Shown here piece by piece: positions 21,701 to 31,916 of a stretch of 64,000 nucleotides of DNA. Made by a program: the position numbers and the translations under genes. The DNA comes from Hibiscus mutabilis (Eukaryota > Streptophyta > Magnoliopsida > Malvales > Malvaceae): positions 372,001 through 436,000 of the forward strand of contig CM033745.1 in the NCBI GenBank assembly GCA_019671005.1. The letters run 5' to 3'. How positions within the stretch are numbered: the stretch's first letter is position 1; each line of letters opens with the position of its first letter. The notes under the pieces are model-generated. The model had not been told where the DNA came from. It did no database searches and saw only the letters and a list, made by a program, of their open reading frames with translations.

Positions 21701-22136
21701 ATCCTTTCTTGATGTTTCAAGACTTGTGTCAAGTATCCTGATTTTAGCAGATTCTAGGTGCTTGCCATCACTGAATCTGTATCTTAGGTTAGTAAACTTT
21801 GAAATGGAATTTTGTCTGTCGTGGGGGAAAACCACTTTTGGGATGTAACCCTTAAATCATTTATGAACTTCCTTTTCATTATCTTGTCAGCACTCATTGT
21901 CTCTGCATGGTTAAACAATTCTGGCTTTGCAGTTGGAATGCGACTTATGAAAGTTTGCTTGGAAGCAACAAGCCGTTCCCTCATCCTATTCCTCTTTCCG
22001 TAAGTCCCAGCTCCAGCAAGCTGAGCTCATAGAATCATAAACTGCTTGCTTACCTGATTTGCATTGTCGTGAAATTTGACAGGAAATGATAGATTTTCTC
22101 GTGGACGTCTGGGAGCAGGAAGGATTGTATGACTGA
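18790..22136 (+). CDS. Gag1-like clamp domain (DUF4050) protein, five coding exons
   Basis: Coding exons 18790-18794, 20576-20832, 21013-21103, 21933-21999 and 22083-22136 give 157 residues. The first coding exon is only ATGGG before a GTAAGT donor; joined to the acceptor AGAGCAG it yields MGGCLGCCKRP. That is a good N-myristoylation start (Met-Gly) with nearby cysteines for palmitoylation, so membrane attachment is likely. Middle: FWTTSTCDMDNSAMQSQGS at about residues 40-58. C-terminus: LLLWNQTRQHWVGNK, then WNATYESLLGSNKPFPHPIP and MIDFLVDVWEQEGLYD, the DUF4050/Gag1-like clamp block. The donor after codon 87 is GC (TG|GCAAGT), making a GC-AG intron. All phases agree and no frameshift is seen. 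The start exon is my inference from frame and motif. Confidence 0.8.
19940..20310 (+). repeat. Possible LINE 3'-end relic within the Gag1-like gene's first coding intron
   Basis: 20156-20290 reads with LRPSRTWVETMRKDLI, which resembles the GRPRKTWxExxRKDL block near the end of some plant LINE polyproteins. Only a short stretch is open, with no other domain. Confidence 0.3.
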
Positions 22137-22843
22137 GCAATGGCATAACAACTGGCATTTGGAAGATGGTTAGATATTAATGCCCATCTTACTTGTTGTA
22201 ACATTTTAATTGGTCCGATGCCAAAAACGCATTAGAGCATAGCCTCGTTTGTATGTCAACTGTAGCAATTTCAGGGTCTTGCTTGCCTGCGGTTTCCTAT
22301 TTTCTGTTTCTTTTTCCTTTTTCCCGCCAAATCAATTGACCTTTCGGACTTGCCATTGTATTGCATTGGAACTAATCCAAAAGAATTGCTGGCTGCCTCA
22401 GGTGTTTATGAGAGCAGTTTTTTATGGTTTTCTTAAAATTTCTTCCATAGGTTATATTTTTATCCAAATTATCATTTTTTCCAAAAAAAAAAAAATAAAA
22501 AATATATATTTCTAAAATGAGAAAATACATAGCATCAGATGCCTTTCCCTCCGGAATACTCCACAAGGGTAACAGTTATAATGTTTGAGAAGCTCCAGGA
22601 AAAATCACCTCAATATGTTGATAATAAGATTGTACCTTTTTTCGATTTTTCTATGTGTCTCCACTACCTCCTAGATGCCTAGAACCTCGCAGAACACTCC
22701 TCCAAACTTGAAAAATTTTTTCTGCAACACCAATATAACTGGTGCCTTAAATTTCGTCCCCAGCATCAACAGACTAGAAACAGAAATGTACAAACAAGAA
22801 CTGATACCATTAAGCTGGCTTTTTTTTCAAACAGTTTGGCTTT
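22137..22843. other. 3' flank of Gag1-like gene and Hsp20 promoter region
   Basis: Contains the 3' UTR and an A-rich tract at 22483-22508. No independent gene. Confidence 0.4.
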
Positions 22844-22851
22844 GAACGTTC
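22844..22851 (+). promoter_or_regulatory. Heat-shock-element core
   Basis: GAACGTTC is two inverted nGAAn units, the minimal HSF-binding arrangement, about 40 bases before the original Hsp20 start region. Only two units are clear, and the position is unusually close to the start. Confidence 0.35.
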
Positions 22852-23000
22852 ATTTTTTTTCAAAACAATAAAGGACAAAGTCAATGGGTGCACTCGCTCC
22901 CCTGGCATTCTCAATTTGGAACAAAGGGTTTACATTGTCTTGTCCCTGCTGACAGGAGAGAGCGTTGGGTGGGGTGCAAAGGCAAAGGTGGAATGGTGAA

Positions 23001-23682
23001 ATGTTGAAGAGGTTTATGGCAACGGCTACCGATAAGGATTCTGATGACGAACAAAAACAAGTATCTGTTTCAGATGGTGAAAAGAAATTCAGGCTTTTCC
23101 CTAGGAGGAGAAACAGAAGGAACCTTTTGAATTGGAGGAATAAACAAGATGACTATGCTCCTCCCCTTTATGGTAAATCTCTTGGATTTCAAATTCCTGG
23201 TTTAATCTTTTAATTTTCTTATCTTGTTCTTTTAAGAGTCAGCTGACCTTTTTTTTTTGTGGTTCTTAGAGTTCTTTCCATCGGGACATGGAAATGCACT
23301 GATGCAAGCAACTGAGAACATAAACAGGCTATTCGACACCCTCGACTTGACGCCATCGCAGTTGATGGCGCGAGTAAAGGAGCAAGACGACTGCTATAAA
23401 CTGCGTTACGACATGCCGGGGCTAACCAAAGAGGATGTTAAGATCACCATTGATGATGGGGTTCTAAACATAAAAGGAGAGCATAAGGAGGAAGAAGAAG
23501 AAGGTTCGGACAATGACCCCTGGTCTGCCAGGAGCTATGGATACTATAACACAAGCCTTGTGTTGCCTGATGATGCCAAAGTTGATGATATTAAGGCCGA
23601 GTTGAAAGATGGTGTGCTTTCGATCATCGTCCCCAAAACTGAACAATCCAAAAAAGATGTGAATCAAGTTCAAATCAATTAA
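23001..23682 (+). CDS. Organellar (mitochondrial 26.5-kDa-type) small heat shock protein, Hsp20
   Basis: Exons 23001-23172 and 23270-23682 (194 residues), joined across a phase-1 GT-AG intron. Exon 1 has the transit-type sequence MLKRFMATATDK and the basic PRRRNRR segment. Exon 2 has EFFPSGHGNALMQATENINR, then the alpha-crystallin domain at about residues 93-182 (YDMPGLTKEDVKI, GEHKEEEEEGS, SYGYYNTSLVLPDDAK, ELKDGVLSIIVPK) and a V-Q-I tail motif. It should act as an ATP-independent holdase oligomer in an organelle. The start at 23001 is a fallback: an upstream ATG at 22884 lies in the same frame but meets TGA at 22950, while a +1 frame between them reads like the family presequence (LNLEQRVY). 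The presequence may therefore be broken, or the assembly has two indels. Confidence 0.8.
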
Positions 23683-26079
23683 TACGTTCATATTTGTGTA
23701 TGAACTTGATCTGTACCTTCCTTAAGAGTGTCGTTTGTCATGCTGGGTAGTTTTGTACGACATCGCAAATGGGAAATAAACAGTTTGAAGATGTGTTGCT
23801 AATAAATATTGAACTTATTTAAGATACTAGCTAGGCCTAATTTGAAAGGAAAAATGAATAATAACGAGGCACAAAGCACAAATCGAGGCAAGCAGTTCAA
23901 GCCCATCACTATATATTGATGTTTCCCACAATTTCTGTGATTTGGTGGGATGGGAATCAATACGAGACATAATACGATAAAAGTCCATTGCTTGTCTAAC
24001 ATTGATGTATAAATTGAAGTTCACATAAAAAAAAAACAGATTTGATTGAGAATTTACAGCTTTGAGTATGGATTCCATGGGGAAAAAAAGTTAGAAATGG
24101 TGAGCAGTTCCTCTGTCTCATTGTCTCTCAAAAGCAGAGGCAGGCGTCAACCTAGTTTTGGAGGAACAAGAAGGGTAGCTTAGTTTTCAAATGAATATGA
24201 TGTTGATTGCTGATGCTAAAATCAATCCAGAATCGTTTCTTGATTCTTCTGTGCCTTGTCCTGTAATGATATGTTATATTTTTGTTCTAAAGTAAAGTAG
24301 GTCGCTAGTAAATGTGGTTGTTGGGATGTTTGTCGTTTTTTGATGGATTGAGTTTATGCTTATCCGATTGTTAATAGTATTATTTACATCCCACTTAGCT
24401 AGTTGCTGTACTAAAAGTAGGCGAGTTTCTAATTTCTGACAAACCCTGTCCACTGTTCTACTCTGAAGCCAGATCCTAGTAGTAGTAGTACAAATCCTTA
24501 CGCCAAACATATAGTAAATCTCTCAATCTATAACTATCTGCTTGGTTCCTTTCTGCAAAAAGAAGAAAAGTTTTTGATGGTTTCTTGTCCTCCTCAGATC
24601 TTAAACTGCATTCAAAACTTAACTATTCAAGAAAGTTGCCCAGACTTGCTTCTCATCAAATTCAGAATCTTAAACTTATATGTATCATCTTCCATTGGTG
24701 ACCATAAACATAAACATTTATTTTAGACTTCCCAAAACCAAAAAAAAGGGCATCCCAGTCTATTTAATTTCATCTCTTCCAAAATGATGACCACTGAAAA
24801 TTTAAACTCAGTCTCCCAAAACCAAGAAGAAGAAGAACCCAAGTCTTGTGATATCCAAAGACTGCTTTGAGTTCTGATTATATCTAGAGTCAGTGCACGG
24901 AAATGATGATGGTGATGAAGAAAATTGCAGAAATATCTCAGGGGTTTTGAGAGCAATTGTACTCCAAAGATGCACTTCTGTTTACTTTCAAAAATGATTG
25001 AAATCAAATCAGGGAATGTCGCTGAAGGTAATGAGGGTTAAAGTGGCAAAGATCTGCTATTTTTTTAATTACAGAAACCCCTCCATGATCCATCTGTCTG
25101 AATTTACCACCTTGTTTCATTATTGATTTGGTGTTTGGTATTGATGGCCTACTACCAGAGAATGATGGAAGCAAATCCTGTTGAATCCCATTTTGGTAAA
25201 TAATTTTTTGGAAAAAAAAGAGGTCTCTAGAGATATCTAATTTGGGAAAAGAAAATTGCTGATAGAAAAAACCTCCATTTGTCTCAATTTACCACCAAAC
25301 AATTGGTTGACTGGTAAAATACTCGAGCACCAAATTATCAACTACTTGCTTCATTTCTCATTTCACAACATATGTGCTCTGCATCCAAATAAAATAAATG
25401 TACTGACCAATTGTTTGCTTTTATCAAACTGATATGTTGGCTAATTTTAGAAAAAGCTTGGGATCAAGTCTTTGAATGGAAAAACTTTTAAAAATATAAG
25501 TCATGGAAACTTCACACTTTTTAAAAAGTAATCAATTGCAGCTCTGCTCTATGCTTCCATTGTTGGAACTCAATGTATGATCTTCAATTGTATCTGCAGT
25601 TTTGTCCTGGCAAATAAATGTATTTTTGGGATGCCGAACTAAATTATTGGAGGAGGAATGAATAAGAGATAAATGGAAAGAGTATTTACAAGAAACGGAG
25701 CATATCCATATGCATCCTCCAGGTTTCAAAATTTCTTTGGGATCCTTCCATAACTGCACCTTCAGAGGAAGAAGAAGAAGAAAAATGCATGTTATGTGGA
25801 CAAAAACTTTTGGTCTCCAATCCATATGTATCAATCAATGTATGTACAAAATCTTTTGCTTTTACCTTATAACCATTTAATCTAACTTATTTTAAGATTT
25901 TTTTTAGAAAAATCATGTACCATCACTCCCATTGCACCTGTATACTGAAAATTTCATTACTCTGCTTTATTGGAGCTAAAAAACATTATAGTTTTGCAAT
26001 TTAATCGACTTTAGGATAATACGTTGTCACGTTATATCCGATCACTTCTCGCACTTTATGTTACTTTATTTTAATTCGA
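23683..26079. other. Long region without a recognised gene
   Basis: Includes the Hsp20 3' UTR. Several open frames on both strands (for example 24723-25007 and 25532-25834, minus) match no family I know and are interrupted. The 24100-25300 part is less AT-rich than a typical spacer and could hold a non-coding transcript. Similar phrases recur at about 25092-25113 and 25275-25292 (CTGAATTTACCACC/CTCAATTTACCACC). Confidence 0.35.
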
Positions 26080-27612
26080 TAATCGATATATAATAATTCA
26101 ACAGACACCATCATTTTATTATTGGTCAATTGACATATAATATAATATAGTTATTATGACCTTAAAATCTTCTACTAGTAGATATAGTCACTTTACAAAT
26201 AAAATTTTTAAATATAAAGAATTAAACTTATTTAATAATTTTAAATTTAGACCAAATTAATAAAAATGTATGTTTTAAAGACTAAAATTATTATTATACC
26301 AAATCGTTTGTTTCAATTTTAATCATAGAGATCTAATAATCAAAAAGAATTTATTTGAACGATAAAATTGTAACTCTTAAAAAAAGTAACATATTTATTA
26401 TCAATCTTATAATTAAGTGACACATTTATCATAAAATTTTAATTGAGTAATTAAATTATTATTTTTTTTAAAAAATAACTTATTTCTCCTCAAATCTATA
26501 TTTTAATGATTAAATTATTAACTCTTTATAAAATTTATAATTAAATTACTTGTTATATATTTTACTTAAAAAAACTACTATAATCTCGAATTCTCTCAAT
26601 GGCTTTCATGACTCTCTTCTTACCGCACATATGACAAAACACAAATTTAAGCATTATTAAATAAATAGGTATCCAAATATTCCTTTTTTTTTAGTTAAGA
26701 AAAAAAAATTATTTTTGATAAAAAATAGGTGTGATAATATAAATAATTTTTTATTAAACAAATTATTGCCCGTAAAAGGTTCTTGCAATTCCTGTAATTC
26801 TCAACTTGGATCAAGGGATCACATAAAAATTTTATTGGCAGATTTTTTTAAAATAAATAAAACTTAATAAAATAAAATTAAAATATATGATAAAATTCTG
26901 TAAATTGTCTGGAATGTCTTTTAACATTTTTGACCAAAGGAGAGGGATAGTAGGCACTTCATTGGAGTGAAGATTACAGAAACAGATAATCGACACTACT
27001 ACGCTTCTGACCACTTCTTGCATTCCATGCTGTTTTTTTTTTTTTTATAATCGACATATAAAATAATTCAACAAAAACTATTCTATTACTGAAAAATTGA
27101 CAGATTAATGGAATATACTCATTATAACCTTAACGTCAACTACTAGTATACATAGTCACTTTACTAATGAAAAATTTTAAATACAAAAAATTAAATTTAT
27201 TAAATTATTTTGAATTAAGACCTAATCAATAGAATGTATATGTTTTAAAGACTAAAGTTGTCATAATACCAAATCATTTGTTTCAATTTTAACCAGATTG
27301 TCAAAAAAATTTAATTAAATGACTAAATTAAAACTTTTAAAATAAAAATAACATATTTATTACTAATCCTATAATTAAGTGACATATTTGTCATAAAATT
27401 TAATAGAATGATAAAACTGTTACTTTTAGGGGAAAAATGACATTTTTTAATTAAATTATTAAATTATTAATTTTTAAAAATTATTTATGACAATTTATAA
27501 TTAAATAACTTGTAAAAATATGTGCTTATTAAAAAATTAAATATATACTAACTTATAATCATTTATATAATTCTTTCTCCCGACACAAATAACAAGGCAC
27601 ATAAATTTAAGG
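26080..27612. repeat. Pair of about 560-bp direct repeats, 0.4 kb apart
   Basis: 26080-26650 and 27048-27612 align by eye in the same order: AATCGATATATAATAATTC/AATCGACATATAAAATAATT, TACTAGTAGATATAGTCAC/TACTAGTATACATAGTCAC, TGTTTTAAAGACTAAA and CAAATTTAAG near the end. The space between them has no coding sequence. It could be a small non-autonomous LTR element or a segmental tandem copy. No PBS or PPT was recognised. Confidence 0.6.
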
Positions 27613-27736
27613 AAGAGAGAGAGAGGATGGGGGGACATAAAAAGAATAAAAAAACAACCCTTTTTAAGGAAGGAGAGAATTTAAAGAGAGAAGAGGGTTA
27701 TTGGCTTTTGCTTTTGTTATTTTGCAGCCGAAGAAA

Positions 27737-29471
27737 ATGGAGAGCAAGGAGGAAGTTATTTCCGTTGAGCTTCCAGCACCTGCTTCCTGGAAGAAAATTG
27801 TACTTTTCTTTCTTTCTTTCTTTCTTTCTTTCTTTAAAGCTTTACTTTTTTCTTAATTAGTTTGGTTTTGTATTTTTGTTTTGCTTGCTTGTTCTTTGGA
27901 TTTTGTTTCTTCCTTTTGTTTTTAGAAAATTTGGGCCATTTTGGTGTTCATTTGGGGGAATTTACTGATTATTTTGTGTTTTATAGGCATTTTACTGTTT
28001 TTTTTGTATACGGTGGGGATTTATATCATTAGGGCTACTTTTGAGGGGTTTACATTTCTGTTGGTGCTACTAGTTGACTTTAGGGTTTCTGTTGTTTTGG
28101 GGAAGTTTTAATCTTTTCAACCACAGCTAGGTTAAGTTGATCAGTCATATAAAGGACCATGTACCAATTGGAAGTTCATACTGATTCAAGTTAAGTAGAA
28201 TTTAGGGTTTCTGTTTTGTTGTTGTTGCAATTGGGGATTGGATGCTTCCGAAACAAGTAGAGAAAAAGAAAGAGAACTGGGGGGACCTTACCCACTGCTG
28301 CAACTGGTGATGATGAATCTAGGTTGGCAGCTATGTGTTATTTGGTTCAGTATTTTATTGCTCTGAATTGGAAGGACTTCATCGAACCTTTTCTATCGTG
28401 GGTTCTATTAGTCGATTAGGCAAAGAACTGAGACTTCAGCAGTTTTATTAGAATGGCTTCTGCCATTGCAAGTCAGATTGTGCATAGTCGAGGCAATAAT
28501 GACTTGGAAGTTCTGAGAATTCTAGGAAAGAATGCAGCATTTTTGAAAAAACACAGATGGCTTATAACACATTTTGATTTGCTTAAATTTCAGTGTTCAT
28601 GTTATTGTGTGTGCTTATTATCTTATTCGATTTGATGGTTGTTGTGCTTCTTGTGTAACATGTCTTTTTCTGTTGAATTTTACAGTTTTCTCCCAAGAAA
28701 GTCGGTTCACCAAGGAAGACCGAGATCATGTTCATTGCACCAACTGGGGAGGAGATTAATAACAGGAAACAGTTGGAGCAGTATCTAAAATCACACCCTG
28801 GGAATCCTCCGATAGAGGAGTTTGATTGGGGTACTGGTGAGACCCCCAGAAGATCAGCAAGGATCAGTGAAAAGGCCAAGGCTACTCCAACACCAGAGAA
28901 GGAACCCCCGAAGAAGCGTGGCCGAAAATCATCGAGTGCAAAGAAAGAACACGAGGAAACAGAGGCTGTTCCTGAAAAATCTGAGGGTGAGAAAGAAAGT
29001 GGAAAGGAAGATGCACAAATCACTGAGAAGGAAACCACAGAAAGTGAAAAAGGAAAAGGTACTTCCACTGAAAATCAGGTTGACGATGGAGGTAAAACAG
29101 AAGTGACTGACCAGACTGGTCACACTGATGTCAAGATGGATGAAGCTGAGCAAGAAGTTGATAAAGATGTTCAAGTAGCGGAAACTGCAGAGGATGACAA
29201 AAAAGAAGAGGCAGAGAAAGAGAACGATTCGTGTGTGAAACAATCAGAAAAGCCAGAAACTGTGACATTCGAAGCTAATGGAGCAATCCCTGTAACTGAG
29301 GGAGAGCCCAAGGAGAAGCAAGTTGCAGAGGAGGTTGCTGGCAACTGTAATGTTGAGGTAGAGGAGAAAGTTGAGGCAGTAGTTGCCAAGGTGATTGAAA
29401 ATGCTAACATTAAGCCAAGTGAGCAAACTGATGCTCAACAACCTCCGGTGCCTGCTCCTGTAAGCTGCTAA
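27737..29471 (+). CDS. MBD11: Methyl-CpG-binding domain protein, MBD10/MBD11-like
   Basis: Exons 27737-27799 and 28686-29471 (282 residues), phase-0 GT-AG intron of 886 bases. The MBD domain starts in exon 1 (SVELPAPASWKKI) and continues in exon 2 (FSPKKVGSPRKTEIMFIAPT, then GEEINNRKQLEQYLKSHPGN and EEFDWGTGETPRRSARISEK). After about residue 80 comes a lysine/serine-rich segment (PPKKRGRK, a likely nuclear signal), then a long Glu/Lys-rich, low-complexity tail. Arabidopsis MBD10 and MBD11 are nuclear chromatin proteins; several plant MBDs do not bind methylated CpG, so the name does not prove binding. The first donor (ATT|GTACTT) is followed at once by a CTTT microsatellite. An upstream ATG at 27627, in another frame, overlaps the start and could act as an inhibitory uORF if it lies within the transcript. 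Confidence 0.87.
27811..27835 (+). repeat. (CTTT)n microsatellite at the start of the MBD intron
   Basis: Six to seven CTTT units begin about ten bases after the exon 1 donor. Confidence 0.8.
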
Positions 29472-31083
29472 ATGTACCATCTAATATCCTACCTAGCCTG
29501 TATGTACTGTACATTTAATCTATTTGCCTGTGTAACCTCAATGATTCCGTGGATGACTGTAACGTTAATGTTGTTGGTGCTAGATTTGATCGTACATCGG
29601 GAAGGAAATCCAACCCGAATCCCTGTAAGAAGTAGGTTTTGAACATCACAGCTTTTGTTTTTCTTGTAGGCACCTGGAACCCTTAACTTTTGGTTAGATG
29701 TTCAAGTTTCAAATTAGACATAATATGTTATGTCATATGACATAGATTAATTGCATCCGCGTTTGTGTTTGGTTTGATGTTGTTGCTTAGGCAATAAGGC
29801 AATATGCCGGTGTTGGATATGTCTGGGAATCATTTTGTCATTCCGGTGTTCGGAATCGTCATATCTTCTATATGATTAACGTAAAAGTTAATCTATGATA
29901 AGTTACTTAACCTAAGGACATAAGCATTAGAGTATGTCCTGAATACATTGTGTACGGAATTAATGTATTCCTGAATGTCAAAGGAGCATTAAACAGGTTC
30001 AATCAATGAGCAAGAACTTTGTCAAAGAAAAAGGCCCGTGTTTCAGTTAGAACCATTTATAAAGGAAGAGCTGACTTTGTCGGTAATTACCAAGTCTTAA
30101 CTATAAGGAAAACGAGAGCAAACGTATGGAATCCTTGGAAGAAAAAAATCAAGTTTGAGTAAGAAATATAGTTCTGTCTCTATTATTTTATCATTTTTTT
30201 TTAATTGTTTTATTCAAAACTTCACTTGAAATTTATATTTTCTTTATTCTGTCTCAATTATTTTATCTTTTTTGTGTTTTTTAATTGTTTTATTCAAAAT
30301 TACATGTTCTGTCAATAAATAATAAAATTGTTTGAACAAAAGAAATAATAAATTAAAGATGTCGATAATCTCAAACTTATTAGAGGTCGTTTACAGTAAT
30401 AAAACATTATTTTTTTAATAAAATTTATGTTTTATTGACTTGGAGTCTAATAACTCCAAATTAGAGGGAAATATAGAAACACTAATTAAATGAAATATTT
30501 TTTTGGCATAGTTTTCCCATCCCCATTGAAAAATCAGGATTTAATTAGAAAGGAAAAACTCATAAGCCATCAAGTCATGTCCAAATAAATGAGAATTTTC
30601 ATTTTATCTTCTCCCCCTTGATTTAATTTTGTGCATGAGTAAACATTAATTAAACATTTTTAATAGATGATTATTATTATCTACTTTTCCACTAAAACAC
30701 TTGTTGAGTTCATAATATGCATTTTATTTTCTCCCCCTTTGCTTTAATTTTGTGTATAAGTAAACATTAATTAAACAATTTTTTTAATAGATACTATAAT
30801 TATTACATCCAAGAAAGCCGAAAACAAACATGAAAAAAGGGTTAATTAGATACTCGAATTTCAGAAGAAGAAAAGGTTCAATCTCCTTTGAATAAGAGGC
30901 AAGTTTTAGGGTTAGGTGACCCAATAATAAATATTGGCAGACTAATCTTAAGTTGAGATTTTCTACGTTACATGTACTAAACAGACCGGCGTTTATGCTT
31001 TTTGTCTGCGTTGTTGTCTTCCACCACCCGTTTCTTTATTCTTTGTCCACACGGTGTCTATGTTAACTTCGTATGTCTGTGAA
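29472..31083. repeat. Intergenic DNA with two local tandem duplications
   Basis: After the MBD 3' UTR, two local duplications are seen: about 30175-30235 with 30240-30310 (TTCTGTCTC...TTTAATTGTTTTATTCAAAA twice), and about 30600-30680 with 30719-30805 (TCTCCCCCTT...TTAATTTTGTG and AGTAAACATTAATTAAACA twice). No gene. Confidence 0.55.
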
Positions 31084-31097
31084 TATATATATATATA
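31084..31097 (+). promoter_or_regulatory. TATA-type promoter of the uclacyanin-like gene
   Basis: An uninterrupted TA run ending in TATATAGG about 85-95 bases before the ATG at 31182, a good core-promoter distance. Confidence 0.55.
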
Positions 31098-31181
31098 GGC
31101 CTAAAACTGTTGCACATTTCTCATCACCACATTTGTAGTTATATATAGAGTTAAATTAAGTAGTACATTGAGAGAGATTTA

Positions 31182-31916
31182 ATGGCGAGGTTCACCATGT
31201 GCATGTTTTTTTCCATAATCATCACATTGTGGTGGCTCTTGCGCAATTCACGGCAGCACAAACGGTGCATGTTGTCGGGGATGACATGGGATGGACCGTT
31301 CCACAGAACAGTGCCACCGCGTACAGCAACTGGGCGACTAGTAAGAGGTTCTTGGTTGGAGACATCTTAGGTAATTGACAATGCTCTAGTACAAAAGATG
31401 CTTAATATAAAAGATTTGTGTGCTTTAATGATGTTTTAGTTTGTTCAAATTTGATAAATGCTACTTACTTCTCTAGTGTTCAACTTCACAACGAATGAGC
31501 ATGATGTGCTACGAGTCCCCAGGGCATCCTTCGATGAATGCAGCGACGACAACCCTATCGGAAACATGCTCACCAATGGTCCGGCCAACGTTACCCTCAA
31601 CTCCACTGGCCAACAATATTACATTTGCACACTTGGGAGGCACTGCGAACTCGGCCAAAGATTAGCCATTACCGTTTCGGCCACTTCTGGCTCTCCTTTG
31701 CCAGCACCTTCACCTACTACTCCAACAACCCCTTCTCCTACTTCAGACACACCCGCCAATTGCACACCGGCTCCGACATCTGGTCCAACTGCTGCCTCGA
31801 TGCCTCCGAGATCGGTACCTGGTCCCAATGGTGCTCCTAATTCTTCGTCTTCATCAGCTGTTCTTGCCAGTTTGTTGGTGTCCATATTGGCCATTGCCAT
31901 GAGTTTAATTTTCTAA
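31182..31916 (+). pseudogene. Uclacyanin/phytocyanin blue copper protein with signal-peptide frameshift
   Basis: Exon 1 31182-31370 and exon 2 31477-31916, with a phase-1 GT-AG intron at the conserved phytocyanin position (after GDIL). Exon 1 starts MARFTMCMFFSIIIT, but the mature domain (QTVHVVGDDMGWTVPQ, SNWATSKRFLVGDIL) is in the next frame. The loss of one base near 31200-31230 separates them; candidates are a G in ATTGTGG (31228-31232) or a T in the seven-T run. Exon 2 has the copper ligands: His in FNFTTNEHDVLRV, then Cys, His and Gln in YYICTLGRHCELGQRL. The axial ligand is Gln, as in stellacyanins, where uclacyanins usually have Met. A Pro/Ser/Thr-rich stalk and a hydrophobic tail (VLASLLVSILAIAMSLIF) predict a GPI-anchored cell-surface protein. 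It is either a recent pseudogene or a sequence error. Confidence 0.85.

Noticed and set aside
24098..24184. 28-codon plus-strand small ORF MVSSSSVSLSLKSRGRR
   Set aside because: Short, without recognised leader or homologue; cannot be separated from chance.
24723..25007. Minus-strand 94-codon frame with a histidine run
   Set aside because: No family resemblance, no promoter or splice context; the HHHHH run comes from an ATG/ATC microsatellite.
28453..28635. 60-codon frame MASAIASQIVHSRG in the MBD intron
   Set aside because: Lies within an intron between two exons of the same domain, with no matching splice phase or known family.
28583..29410. Several minus-strand frames opposite the MBD exon
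   Set aside because: Shadows of the Glu/Lys-rich coding strand, giving Ser/Phe/Leu-rich nonsense.
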